Positions 21,701 through 31,900 of a stretch of DNA of 64,000 bases are shown piece after piece. A program made the translations under genes and the position numbers. Origin of the DNA: Paracyclopina nana (lineage: Eukaryota > Arthropoda > Copepoda > Cyclopoida > Cyclopettidae); assembly GCA_019096065.1 (NCBI GenBank), contig JAGUCH010000002.1:10056501-10120500 (forward strand), read 5' to 3'. The notes under the pieces were generated by a model. The model searched no databases. It saw nothing but the letters and a program-made list of their open reading frames with translations, and was not told the origin of the DNA. Within the stretch, counting starts at the first letter, position 1, and every line of letters starts with the position of its first letter.

Positions 21701-22955
21701 GTGGTGGCAACCCACGGGAGGCATCGGCCATCTCCACATCGTGGTGCTGCTCCTTCGGCTCTTCTTGGAAGCTGAGGTCGATCAACGGCAACTCGGGATT
21801 TTCAGGCAAGGCAACCTTACTGTCCAGGCCGAGAAGATTCCCCGTGGGCGCATCGGTGAGAAGGTCCATGGGGACGTTGGGGACGTGGTCCATCCCTGGC
21901 CTCTCCTCCTCGTCGAGTTTGACTCCATCCTCTTCACTCGTCAGCTGAGCGAGCGACACGTCAGTGCTGACGGCAGAGCTCTCCCGATTGATGGTGGCCA
22001 CCTCCACGAAGGGAGAAAATCCCACGCTCCGACGCGAGGTCATGGACGGCTCACGAGGATGAGGCACGACCTCAGCAGCCTCCATCTCCTCTCGATGCCT
22101 TTCCAGATCCAGCTGCCTGGCCTTCCAGGCTGCCTCACGCAACGTTTGCGGGCACAAAGGCAGGCCCTCCCGATGTACTGGGAGCGGCGGTCGGGTGGCG
22201 GAAGAGCTGCTCGCAGGCGGCCTCGGGGACGGCGGCCTCGGAGACGGCGGCCTCATAACCGAGGCGGACCTCATCAAACCTCGGAAGCTCGGAGGCGGTC
22301 CAGGTCCGGGCCTCACTCCAGGTCCTGGGGCGAAACGAGGCGGCGTGGCGGACCTCAGGGCGGCGGGAGGTCTTGGAGGCCTCTCCGGGGACATGGAGCG
22401 CGACCTCGGGGGAACGGCCCTGACACCAATTGGACCGTAAGGACCCATTATTGCCACACCCACAGAGACGTAAGGCTGAGAGCTCGATTTTTCCAGGGCT
22501 TCCGCTGAATCCTTGAGGGCAGCCTCCAATCCGAGGACGATATCCTCGTCCGTGAGGGAGGCTGCGAGTGCTTTTACAGCAGACATGACGAAATTCACGA
22601 TTTCACGTTGCACGTAGGTCGATTTCTCGAAAACTAGACTGAGTTCTCTCAGCGTGGAGAGTCGCCGGAAAAGGACGCTGAGAACTCGCACTGGTTCAGC
22701 TGCCGTATCCTTCGTCGCTAGGTTGCGAGGTCGCGCTGCGTACCTTCCGCAATTTGACGAGATTTTTCGAATACTAAAATAAAAACAACTACGCATCATC
22801 AGCTGCCAACGGTTAAGTTGGGCCTCTGACCTCGTAAGATCTCCTAAAAGTGTGCCCTTCTTGGCGGTGTTACTCGTTGCGAGCAACGGAGTCAATCTTT
22901 TTAAAAGAGTGATTGTAGTCAAAAGAGTGAAACTCACAGCTGAGGCAAATTGCAT
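18705..22955 (-). CDS. BEL/Pao second ORF: disordered region, RNase D-like fold candidate, three zinc knuckles
   Basis: Uninterrupted 1,416-codon frame between pol and the 3' LTR. The N-terminal ~28 residues are hydrophobic with an interrupting Lys/Arg (a weak leader at best). Residues ~180-620 are low-complexity, rich in Pro, Ser and acidic residues. Residues ~920-1150 look like an RNase D/DEDD 3'-5' exonuclease fold: a strand pair (AVTFGVKGHLLVVHG), then ILDMLADEKIRVVGF, NMMDECRFEQLGW (like the ExoII motif, N..xD) and VDANILALV, then GLTYVAGRIGL. The first acidic motif and the final Y/HxxxD are not clear, so it may be inactive. Residues ~1282-1331 hold CAKCGSLDHLEATC (CX2CX4HX4C), CVLPTCDEDGHTVLTC (a CX4C variant) and CAFCDEIGHHSDHH (CX2CX4HX4H). 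No transmembrane anchor or envelope-like layout is seen. It begins 19 bases before the Gag-Pol stop codon. Function unknown. Confidence 0.85.
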   Translation of the reverse strand: MQFASAVSFTLLTTITLLKRLTPLLATSNTAKKGTLLGDLTRSEAQLNRWQLMMRSCFYFSIRKISSNCGRYAARPRNLATKDTAAEPVRVLSVLFRRLSTLRELSLVFEKSTYVQREIVNFVMSAVKALAASLTDEDIVLGLEAALKDSAEALEKSSSQPYVSVGVAIMGPYGPIGVRAVPPRSRSMSPERPPRPPAALRSATPPRFAPGPGVRPGPGPPPSFRGLMRSASVMRPPSPRPPSPRPPASSSSATRPPLPVHREGLPLCPQTLREAAWKARQLDLERHREEMEAAEVVPHPREPSMTSRRSVGFSPFVEVATINRESSAVSTDVSLAQLTSEEDGVKLDEEERPGMDHVPNVPMDLLTDAPTGNLLGLDSKVALPENPELPLIDLSFQEEPKEQHHDVEMADASRGLPPPILPLDATGASQLSGDESLLRGQALSRGNHSSSDRQEGVGWEGQALQADQDDSVTAELLGSRDDMEWEGVCVDEADFALLDDDPASPSMSASATTPSRNTGEPLAAARSKSSPATKKRMQSTPLPESRHKAPRLELSESTINEAAAGAEAGILSASESSQISSRISSVIVDRVGLIISGEFPNHYAERLLDIEEAVRGIRAAHGARLMLCEDQVLGVMTAPAIMEHYCDPKVSFLAHSMDYGPRGVKEFRSEEQRAIACVVAEKHDATRVALLAMGYPPKVVMECCHGKLFDVYDAYYKQTLVARRSGQKPFNPPPLIGDARQSAWESWQLRKSLARSFYGSKMKGAISETTDVGIASILSCYGGQITEASVPEFVGRYWRSFAKHGGDEEGRDHLASDIEVDPQYGDLPQASFWAPCEATGKPTDDPPCIAAQAYLEGKELVECPRDACITKVPEPPFLLEIQRRQGGSNCYDVYSLEDALEDVDFGPGPFDSRARGAKSVFHLTRDSQWTSVEARLKKAGFFRAADGGGVMTCHFEPWTYGALEARGLIASGSRKSPEGCYTAVTFGVKGHLLVVHGLSEGSNGKRFGAAVPQPILDMLADEKIRVVGFNMMDECRFEQLGWKVRGRVDANILALVAFPQEDESQPHTGLTYVAGRIGLHRVPRMKGKRLSQLPPLHPDQRVFEANKRSMDFSRDPCDWTDDMHHFLWLQHVAAIGLVIYTTVKGLTRHGYSGKADVWRHAHFLCDRVRERGGVGQLRRVRDFKPLNKEEWIKNGALYEEDQVKAEFLFLGADSAMSLNSAKSTRRYWRMGRPYRLDLHNVDGRLAKAFTCLLGKPPHRASLSHLAYSLVKRTIGRSCPHYCAKCGSLDHLEATCTAPLHCVLPTCDEDGHTVLTCGRVLKVCAFCDEIGHHSDHHLDAKFGSVPWTRLVEEATIATAMSLKGLKYFGAFELEMCYDTDGRIDLVPYNRVDEVYGRGLRDEYVLEDRSLPMASSWP

Positions 22956-25900
22956 AGCCTCGCGAACACAGCCTCCTCGATTTCGTGCTCGCCATTTGTA
23001 CAGGCCTTTTTCTTGTCGTTACTTGACACGCTTCTCTTTTCAGAGCTCTTCTTGGCGAGAGTAGTACTGCTCGGCTTCCGATCTAATGCCAGATTGGCGA
23101 AATGCAAGTTCAATGATGCTTGTGTTTGTAGCTCTTGCTGCAGCCTTTCCAGATCGGCCCAGCCCTCATCGGGTTGCAACTCCTGAAGCTTAGGAGCCTC
23201 TTTCCACCTGTTGCGAGGCCACTGGATCATCTGGTCCGTCTCACGGAAGACCTCCAAAGGTATGAGATCTTGTGTGGCTTTCTCATAAATCACAGGCAGC
23301 TTTTCTTCCTCTTTAGGCCCAGGTGGAATAAGCTTGACGAATGCTCGTCTTACCTCGCCATCCTGATCTGGGGTGACCTTTTCTACGATTCCAAGAGGCC
23401 AGTAATAGCGCCTTTCGGCCATTCGTTGATCGAGCACAGCTACAACGTCCCCCTTTCGGAGGGTCTCCCTGTATTTTGTCCACTTAGGCATCCTTTTGAG
23501 CTTCATGACCAGCTCCTCAGCGAAGAATTCCCACATGCGTTGCAGGACCGCATCCAACAAGGCATATCGCTTCTCCAGAGTCTGAATGGCTGCCTTGTCA
23601 ATCACGGGCAAGGCATCTCCAGGAGGTCCTCTGGTCAGAAAGTGATTGGGTGTGACGAAATGACCGTCTACTTCTCCAATCGGCCTTCCATTGACGAACC
23701 CTTCGGCCTTGACCATGATGTACCGAAAATCTTCTACGGGAGTAACCTTTCGGTAAAACTCTCTGTAGAATGCCCGCTTGAAAATCTTGATCCCAGCCTC
23801 GGCTAGGCCGTTGAAGTGTGGAGCCCAGGGGGGGGATAGTGTCCATTCGACGATCCCGATGTGACCTCCAAACTGCCTGACTCGATCCCAATCGACGGTA
23901 AGAAGTCTTTCCTTGAGCTCAGAGTACCGTGGATTACTTCGCAGGTCTTCCCGACAGCCGATAAAATTCGAACCGTTGTCTGACCTCAACGCGTAAGGGC
24001 AGCCCCTCCTGGATACGAAAAGCTCGATAGCTCGCATGAGGGAGTCCGACGAGATATCAACCACCTCTTCGCAATGGATGGCCTTGCTATGAGCGCAGAT
24101 GAATACGATCACGTACATCTTGTAGTTGTCTCGACCAAAAGTGCAGGAGAAGGGTCCGCACATGTCGACACTGGTGTATCGAAAGGGCAAAAACTCCGTG
24201 ATGGGAATGGCATGAGGTGGTAGAAGGCCCATATGCGGAGGGGCTTGCTTGGCAACCCACCTGACGCACATAGCGCATTCTTTAAGGATTGTCCTAATGA
24301 CATTTTTGGCACCGGGTAACCAGTACCTCTTCTGAGCCTCAGTCAAGTATCTGTTTCTCCCGTAGCCGTGCCCTAGCTCCTGATGGACATCCTGCAGGAT
24401 CAATCTGCGGGCGTACCCAGGTACAATGAGTTGACGCCTTCCAACCCAAACTGCAGTGGTGGCATCTAGCCTACCTTTGGTGCGGATTTCTCCGTTGGCG
24501 CCAATGTAAGGGTCTAATGGGCCCAACTTGGAGCCCTTCGGCCACTCGCCGCTGGCCAGGAAGGCATCAATTTCTGAGCCATAGGTGTTCTGTTGTATCC
24601 ACAGGACCAGCAGTTCCTCGACCTTTTCGAATTCGGTGCTTCCAGCTCGACCTGTTGGAATTTCTTCCCAAGGTTTATTTTCCTTGAGCTTGAACCTTTC
24701 GGCCACGCAGAGCGCACGAACCATCCTTTTCCAGGAAGAAAAATCTTCCATCTTGACTGGGCAAGGGCTGACCCGAGCCTGGGTCCAAGCTTCCACAACG
24801 TCGGCGGAAGGTCTCAAGTATTCGGGGATGGTGTATCTCCCAAGCTGCTCAAAAGTGGCCAGCATTACTAACTTCTTTACCGCTTTCTTTCCAGCCTTGA
24901 TGGTCGCGCCAGGCACCTTGCGAAGCTTCATATACCCGTCAATAGCAGCCTTTTCATCATCCGTCACGGTAGGCACCCATTTGGGCCAATCCTTTTCAGG
25001 ACCTCGCAGAAAGGCTGGGCCATGCAGCCAGGTGTCGCTCGAAGCCAGCTCCTCTATTGACATGCCTCGCGTGATATAGTCAGCCACGTTGACCCTACCA
25101 GGTACGTGTTTCCACAAGTGCTTCTGTGTTGAATCGAAAATCGCAGTGACCCTCCTGGCAACATAGCCTCGCCAGTTTCCTGCGGGTTTGCATATCCAGG
25201 TTAGCGCGCATTGGGAATCAGTCCAAAGTGTGACACTGTCAACGTGTTCTAAAGACTTCTCTAAATCAAAACACAGTTCGGAGCCTAATACACATCCATT
25301 CAACTCCATTTCTGGCATTGAGCGGATTTGACGAAGAGATGCCAGGTTCAGTCTGGCTGCCATAAGGACGCAGTCGACCCCTCCACCTGGATAGACCGAT
25401 CTGATGTATGCTGAGGCTCCCTTGGCAACTTCGCTAGCATCGGTAAATATGTGCATCTCTATTCTCTCGGCGAACCTGCACCTGACGGCTCTGGGCAGGC
25501 GGAACAACTCGATGGCTTTCACCTGCCTGACGTAGTCTCGCCATTCCTTGAGGATCTCTTCCATCTCTGGATGATCCACCATTTCCAGGGCAGTATCCCA
25601 TTCGATTTCGAACAGCATTTTGAGCTGCCAAACCCGCTGTATGAGCCTTTTCCCTTTCAGGATGAATGGTGATAGAAGATTCAACGGATCATGCAAGCGA
25701 GGTACGAATTGTGCCATCATTCTCATCGTAAGAGGTGCTTGGCACATGAACTCTGCGTCCGGAGGTTGGAACACGATTTGGTCTCCGATGCAGTCGACGT
25801 ACATCCCTAGTGCTTTTGTGACATCGGCATCCTCCGCTTGGACTTGAAATCCAGGTAATATTAGATCTTGGTCCACATCAACTAACGCTTCTGGGCAGCT

Positions 25901-28900
25901 ACTGCCCCATTTGCGGAAAGGCATCGATCCGGCCTCGCCCACTTCTAGGATCTGCTTGATGGCCTCTTTGGCCTCTCCGGCGTCCTCTACGGATGCAAAA
26001 ACGTCGTCAACATATAAAAACTTGTCAAGGATCCGGAAGGCTTCAGGGTGCGAATCTTGAAACTTCGAAATATGATGTTTCATCGCAAATGTGGCCATGC
26101 AAGGTGCTGAGGCCGTTCCAAAGACTACCGAGGTTGCCTCATAATGCACTCCTTGCCAGATGAAGCGGTGGTAAGGTCTGGATGCTGGGTCGAGTTTGAA
26201 GCGCAAGAACATTTTCGATATGTCAGCGACAAGCATGACTGGCTTTTCGCGAGCTCCTACCAGAATTTCAAACACGTTGCGTTGTAGTTTGGGCCCTGGC
26301 AATAGAGCATCATTGAGGCTCTTGCCGTAGTGCTTTCGCGCTCCATCGAACACGACTCTTACTGGCATCGACGGTTTGTCCGGCCTTTCGACCAACAGCC
26401 AGTCCAGGTAATTACAATCTTCATCTAAGTTATCAACAAGAGGGTCGAGCACTCTTATGAAACCCAACCTAAGCCATTCTAGAATTTCTTCCGTGGCTTT
26501 ATTATAGGTCTCCTCATCGTAAAGAAAAAGCTTCCTTTCCAAGCAGGCAGTCGACTTCAGGACTCTCAACCTGTTGCAGGTGAACCGTGGCTCGCCGTCC
26601 TTCCACATTGGGCTCATTTGATAAGATCTGTCGCTCAGCTGGGTTATGGTATTGACCAAGATATCGAGGGCCTTTTGGTCATTTATGCTGAGGGTGGGAG
26701 CCTCTTCCACCTGAGGGCGGTCAAATTCCCACATGGCTTGAAGACTCTCAATAGGCGGACCAGACTTTTGATGACACTGGTCGCACACCATCACCCCCGG
26801 CGGTTCCTGGCTTTCCCAGTCTCGAGTTGACGCCATGGCGGCGAATGCGACGACTTTTTCCTTGCCACTTTGGCCAGCAGTCGGGTCATAATAGGTAAGA
26901 ACCTTTCCCAGTTCACATTCATAGACATATGGCTCACCGTCCTTATGATGCAGAATTTTGGTGGGCATGATGAGGTTAAAGCAGTCAAGTCCCAATAAAA
27001 TATCCGGATGTGGATTTCTCGCATACGTAGGTAAGTCGAAGTCTTTCAAATTTTTAAATTTTTGCTTTAACTTGTGAATCGGAGGCGTGTTAATTGACGA
27101 GGGCAATTCTGTGAGGGTATGCACGGGCAGATCATGATGCTTATCTCCCCCCACTGCTTTAACCCTCAAAGTGACCAACCTGCTTGGCAAGTTCAGAGTC
27201 GTTGCGATCATTTTCAAGGTTTGGTCATCTTTGGGCCCTTTCAGGCCCAATTTTGTGGCTAAATTGTCGGTGACCATTGACAGCTGCGCCCCGGTGTCCA
27301 GAAAGGCGTTCGCTTTCACGAACTGCCCAGTTTCAGGGTTGGCGACCATGATAGGGACTACGCAAAAACTTAGCAAGCCTTCTTCTGCGGTAGCAAGACA
27401 ATTTACGTTTTCTTGGGGGGTTTCTAGCTTAATGGGATCGATTTCATCCCAGCCATCAGGGTCCCTTTCGGGTTCAGGTGTAGGTGCCAAACTTATGGCC
27501 TCAGATTGGTCCCCCGTGGCAACATTGGCGAAGATTGGTTCTGATTTGGGTTCCGGTTTTTGAGGTTGATCGTAGCCAGATCTGCCTCCCCCCTTTGCAT
27601 TTGTGCTTTGGCCGGTGAATAGACTTGTTGTTGCAACTGTTGGCTTTTTGACCATTAGCATTGCAACCCGTTTTTCTAACTCATCTAGCCTGTCCCGTTG
27701 CGGGTCAGACTCTTTCTTTTCAGGTTTGTCTTTGCCGTCAGTGCCTTTGGAGGTCCAAGCATCGTGGAGAAGATAGTGATGTGTCTTGGACCCGCATTCT
27801 TTGCAGGACCAGTTTTTCCTACATTCGTACACGTTATGTACACCTCCCAGACACCTAAAACAGGCCTTGAAGTCCCTGGCTTTCTTGAGTCTTCCCACTC
27901 CGTGCATGGCCAAAAGATGCGGACAATTGTAGAGCATGTGCTCTTTTGTATCGCATTCTGGGCACTTCGTGAAGTACCTTTGATCGCCTCTAGCGACTGT
28001 CATGATCGTGACTACTCCCATTTCGTTGATGACGGGCAACTCTTCCATTTCGACCTGCTCCGTGTTGACCATTATCGGTGGTGGTTGTGATGACGGGTAA
28101 GAGGTCGAAGATTGGGATGCTACATGGTTGAAAGCGACTGACTGGTGCCACTTGGGCTCTTCATTTCGGGTTCTTTCTGGATAGAACTCCCCCTCCTCAG
28201 GTAAGACGTTAGAGGCTTGGAAAGTATGTACATTCTTTGCGGCTGCTGTCTTTTTGGTCTTTTCAGCCTTGGAGGACTTGTGGTAGCCTTGGCACCTTTC
28301 GATGCGTTGATGATGAGCGGTCCAATCTCGGAATAATTGGAATGTCATGTGAGTCCTCTTTTCAGCCATCAGTAGCTGATTGACCATGATTTGGGTGGAC
28401 GGGGTAAGTTTCAGACTTCGGAAGATTGTACTATCTTGGATGTCACCGTGGTAGCTGCCGGAATTCAATAAATGCTTGTGGATGCGGTTGATCAGTTTCC
28501 TGGCATTCATCACATTTTCTGGATCAGTCATGTCCAGCGGTGCAAGCTCAGACAGTTCCTGCATGAAGTAGTCAAATTGGAGTTTGTCATTTCCAAACTC
28601 TCTTTCGAGACATTCCAGAGCTTCGTAGTAGCCGTCTTCGTCTTTTGGGAATTCGTCAACCAGATCTCCTGCTGGTCCCCCTTGAGTACTGTCCAGAAGG
28701 CGAGCCCACTTTTCACTTATGGACATGGCTGCGTCTCCGTGAACAAATGACCGAAATCGTTCCTTGAAGCGGTAATATTCCGTGGGGTGCCAGCCGTCGA
28801 ATTTAGGTATTTCTACCTGCGACAGCTTAAGACTCGATTTGCCGTAAAAATTTCTCGGTTCCCATGGGACGTAGGGCCAATCTTCCTCCGTGTTTCCACC

Positions 28901-31900
28901 CCTGTTGACCGCAGTTGGCTCATATTCATCTGGATTTCCCCATCCAGTAGGAGCATGTTGCCGTTGCGGCCTGGCAGAGTGCATCTGGGATGCTTGTTGA
29001 GGTGGCGGTCTGCTGCTGCGAGTTCCCGGTGGAGGGTATCTCTGATGCGGATAGATTGTGGTTTGCTGTGGCCCCTGAGGCCGTAGATTGCTTCCTGGCA
29101 GCAGCTGGCCCATCCCTGGCCCATAACCACGGACCACAGGTGGGGCGTACTGGCGGAGCCCTTGAGGTGGGCCCTGCGGAACGCAGTATGGAGGTTGCTG
29201 GACCGGCATCTGTCCGTAGTACTGCGCCACGGTTGGATGAAATTGTCCTTGGTAGACAGCTTCATTGCTCGTCCCATAAATGGGTTGCTGAGGCGGTCCC
29301 TGCGGGAGTTGCTCCGTGACGTGAGTGACAGGTGCATAGACAGATTGAGTTGGTCTGAACTCTGGGGCATTTGATCTCAGGTCCGTGTGCGTAGCGATAG
29401 GAGCTGCATGTGACCAAGTTGGCCAAGTGACTGGTACGGGTTGCTGTGTCGACTGCGTTGTGGACCAGGTGTAGCCGGATGTATTCGGTACTTGTGTCGG
29501 TGGCAGCGAGATGTACTGATGCGCACCCGGCATGGGAGCAGCTGTACTCCTTGGAGCACTTTGCTGCTGAGCTTGATCCTCAGTACGTGCGGTTATCAAC
29601 CCATCCAACTCACTCTGAAGGTCGAGTGCCCTTCTCATGGGTTCCTCGTCTGACTCGGGAGGTTGCTCGTTGCACTCTACAATCCGGTCTCTGGCTTCCA
29701 TGAAAGACTCGATAATCCGGGTGTAAATCTGACGTTGCCACAGCAAGCGATCCAGGGAAGCGTTCTCTGCCATGAGTTGCTCTGCCGCTCTCATTCCATC
29801 CTTCAACAGCGTAAGGTTTTCAGCATACAGAAGAGCCACTTGCATGAAGCTTCTTCTTGTGGTGGTGCTGGCCACCGAAGGCTGAGTTTCACTCAGATTT
29901 CTCTGGTGAGTGGCTGGTGGTGGATTTTCCACGATTTGCGGCACTTGTGAGCTTAAATTGGGGTTATTGCTCGAAAGTTGATGATGTCGAAGAGTTTCCT
30001 CTGGTCCCGCTCCAGGATTCAGCCTCGGCCCCTGGGGCACCCGGTGGACGCTCAAGGCGGCATCAATTTCTCCTTTCCTGGCCTTAGGCAGTTCATTAAT
30101 CCACATTCGAGTGGCGGGAAAGATTGATTGACGATGATCCAGGGTGAAGATTTCCATAGTATTTCGTTTTAGCAGCCTTACGCCCTGGTTGCCGCCCCTG
30201 AATTCGACTATGTAATTCCCGAGCAAGTTACCGCTTTCGTCCCAGTCTTGGGGCAGAGGTGTGCCAATAGTGTAATCGCCAGACTCGCGTTGCGCTTTTT
30301 CAATTTCAGCCACGGTCATTCCACCGTACGAGGTGACAGCTCCGGCGGACGAGCCTTCCATTGGCTGTCCCGACGTGCGCAGGCTGTTGATTGGTTGGTT
30401 GCCCGCAGCCGCATTGTTGACGGTTGATTGCGCCGCTCCCCCCGGTTGAGGTATGCGAGGCCTGTTGTCATTGAGCTCCCGCTCTCTTTCCCGGTCACGT
30501 TGCCGAGCGGCAAGTTCATTTCTGAACTTGATCAGGTCTTCCACAGAAAACAAGAGCTTTTGTACTCCGTTGTAGCAGGTAGAGAATGACGAGCGCAATT
30601 GGACTGAAGGTTCCAACCTGGCTAAAGCTACCGTTCTATCGTATGACTGTCGGAGTGCGTTCAAGTCCCTCAAATAATTCGACAAAGTTTCCTTGGCAGC
30701 GGTTAGCTGCTCGGGGTGCGCCCTCTGCTGGCCTTCCAGCAAGGCTTTCCTCTGCTGAGTGACGTATGGCAGTATCTCCTTGAACTTCCGTTGGAGCCTT
30801 TCGGTGATGGCCAGAGCCTCACTCTCTGCGTTGCGCATCTCGTTTAAACCCGCCTGTGACATTTTAGCTGAGTTGGGCCTAGACTTGGTGCCTCTCGGTG
30901 TGTACTCTCCAGTTTTTCCAGAGTTGGACGCGGCTGCCCTGTACCGACCTGGTGGAGCCTTGTCCTTGGGGTGGCTGATGCTCCTGACAGAGGCATTGTC
31001 TCCCAGGCTGAGATTACTCGGTTGATACACCGATCCGGCCTCGCTACGGCCTGTATCTCTGCTCCGTTTTCTCTTCGGGGGTTGCAAGGACGAGCTTGGC
31101 ATAACAGCTTCCTCTCCAACGCCTCCAGCAGCTCCTGTGGAGCTTTCACTCTCAGCTGACGTGGTAGGGACCACTGCTATCATCGCCATTGTTCTGGGAT
31201 CCTGCTGCTGAGCAGGTGGAGCATATCCAGGGAATTGCTGACTAGGAGAAGGCGCAAATCCGGAATTTTGCATGGCAAATTGATACATCTGCGGGTTCAT
31301 AAACATGGGGTTGAACATTGGCATAGAGGGGTAAAATCCCTGATTAGGAACGCCCGCAAAGCTCTGCCCTGAGCTAGTCGCGAAACCTGAGTTGGCGGCC
31401 GATGAGAAGTTCCCTGGGTACTGCATGCCCATTTGTGGGTAAGGATAGTAGCCTTGCGCACCTTGCTCAGTGGCTGCGCTGGTTGCGACATTTTGCCCCG
31501 TGGTTGGAGGTAGCATTTCTGCGGGTTTGGCTGCTGAGGCTGATCCGGACCCCGAGGTCGCGCCAGCCGCTGCGGCGTTTTCAGTTGGTCCGCTTGCGAC
31601 GGCTAAGTTGGGATTTGAACTGCCCGCATTAGAAGGTCCTGCCTGAGGAGATTCATTGTTAGGGTTTCCCCTTTCTTGGCTGCCCCCGAGGCTAGAAAGT
31701 ATATTTCTGGCAGCTCTCGAGTTGTCAGGAGTGCGCTGCATTTCTGAGCTTTCGAAGCCGTGAAAGGGTGAAGTATCAGAGACAGCGTAAAGAGGATCCC
31801 AAGCAGCTTCTTCCGCCTGGATCGAGCTTACCCCGTGGCTTGAGTGCGAAGGATCTAGCGACGAAGAGGCTGGAGCAATTGAGACCAGGTCTTCCAAGGG

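Noticed and set aside
18948-22508. Long plus-strand frames (up to 280 codons) inside the BEL/Pao element
   Set aside because: Shadows of the 1,416-codon minus frame; composition is Arg/Gly/Pro-rich as expected from complement of coding DNA.
18705-22955. Envelope gene making the element an errantivirus-like retrovirus
   Set aside because: Only a weak hydrophobic N-terminus is present; there is no fusion-peptide region, no glycoprotein-like cysteine pattern and no C-terminal anchor.
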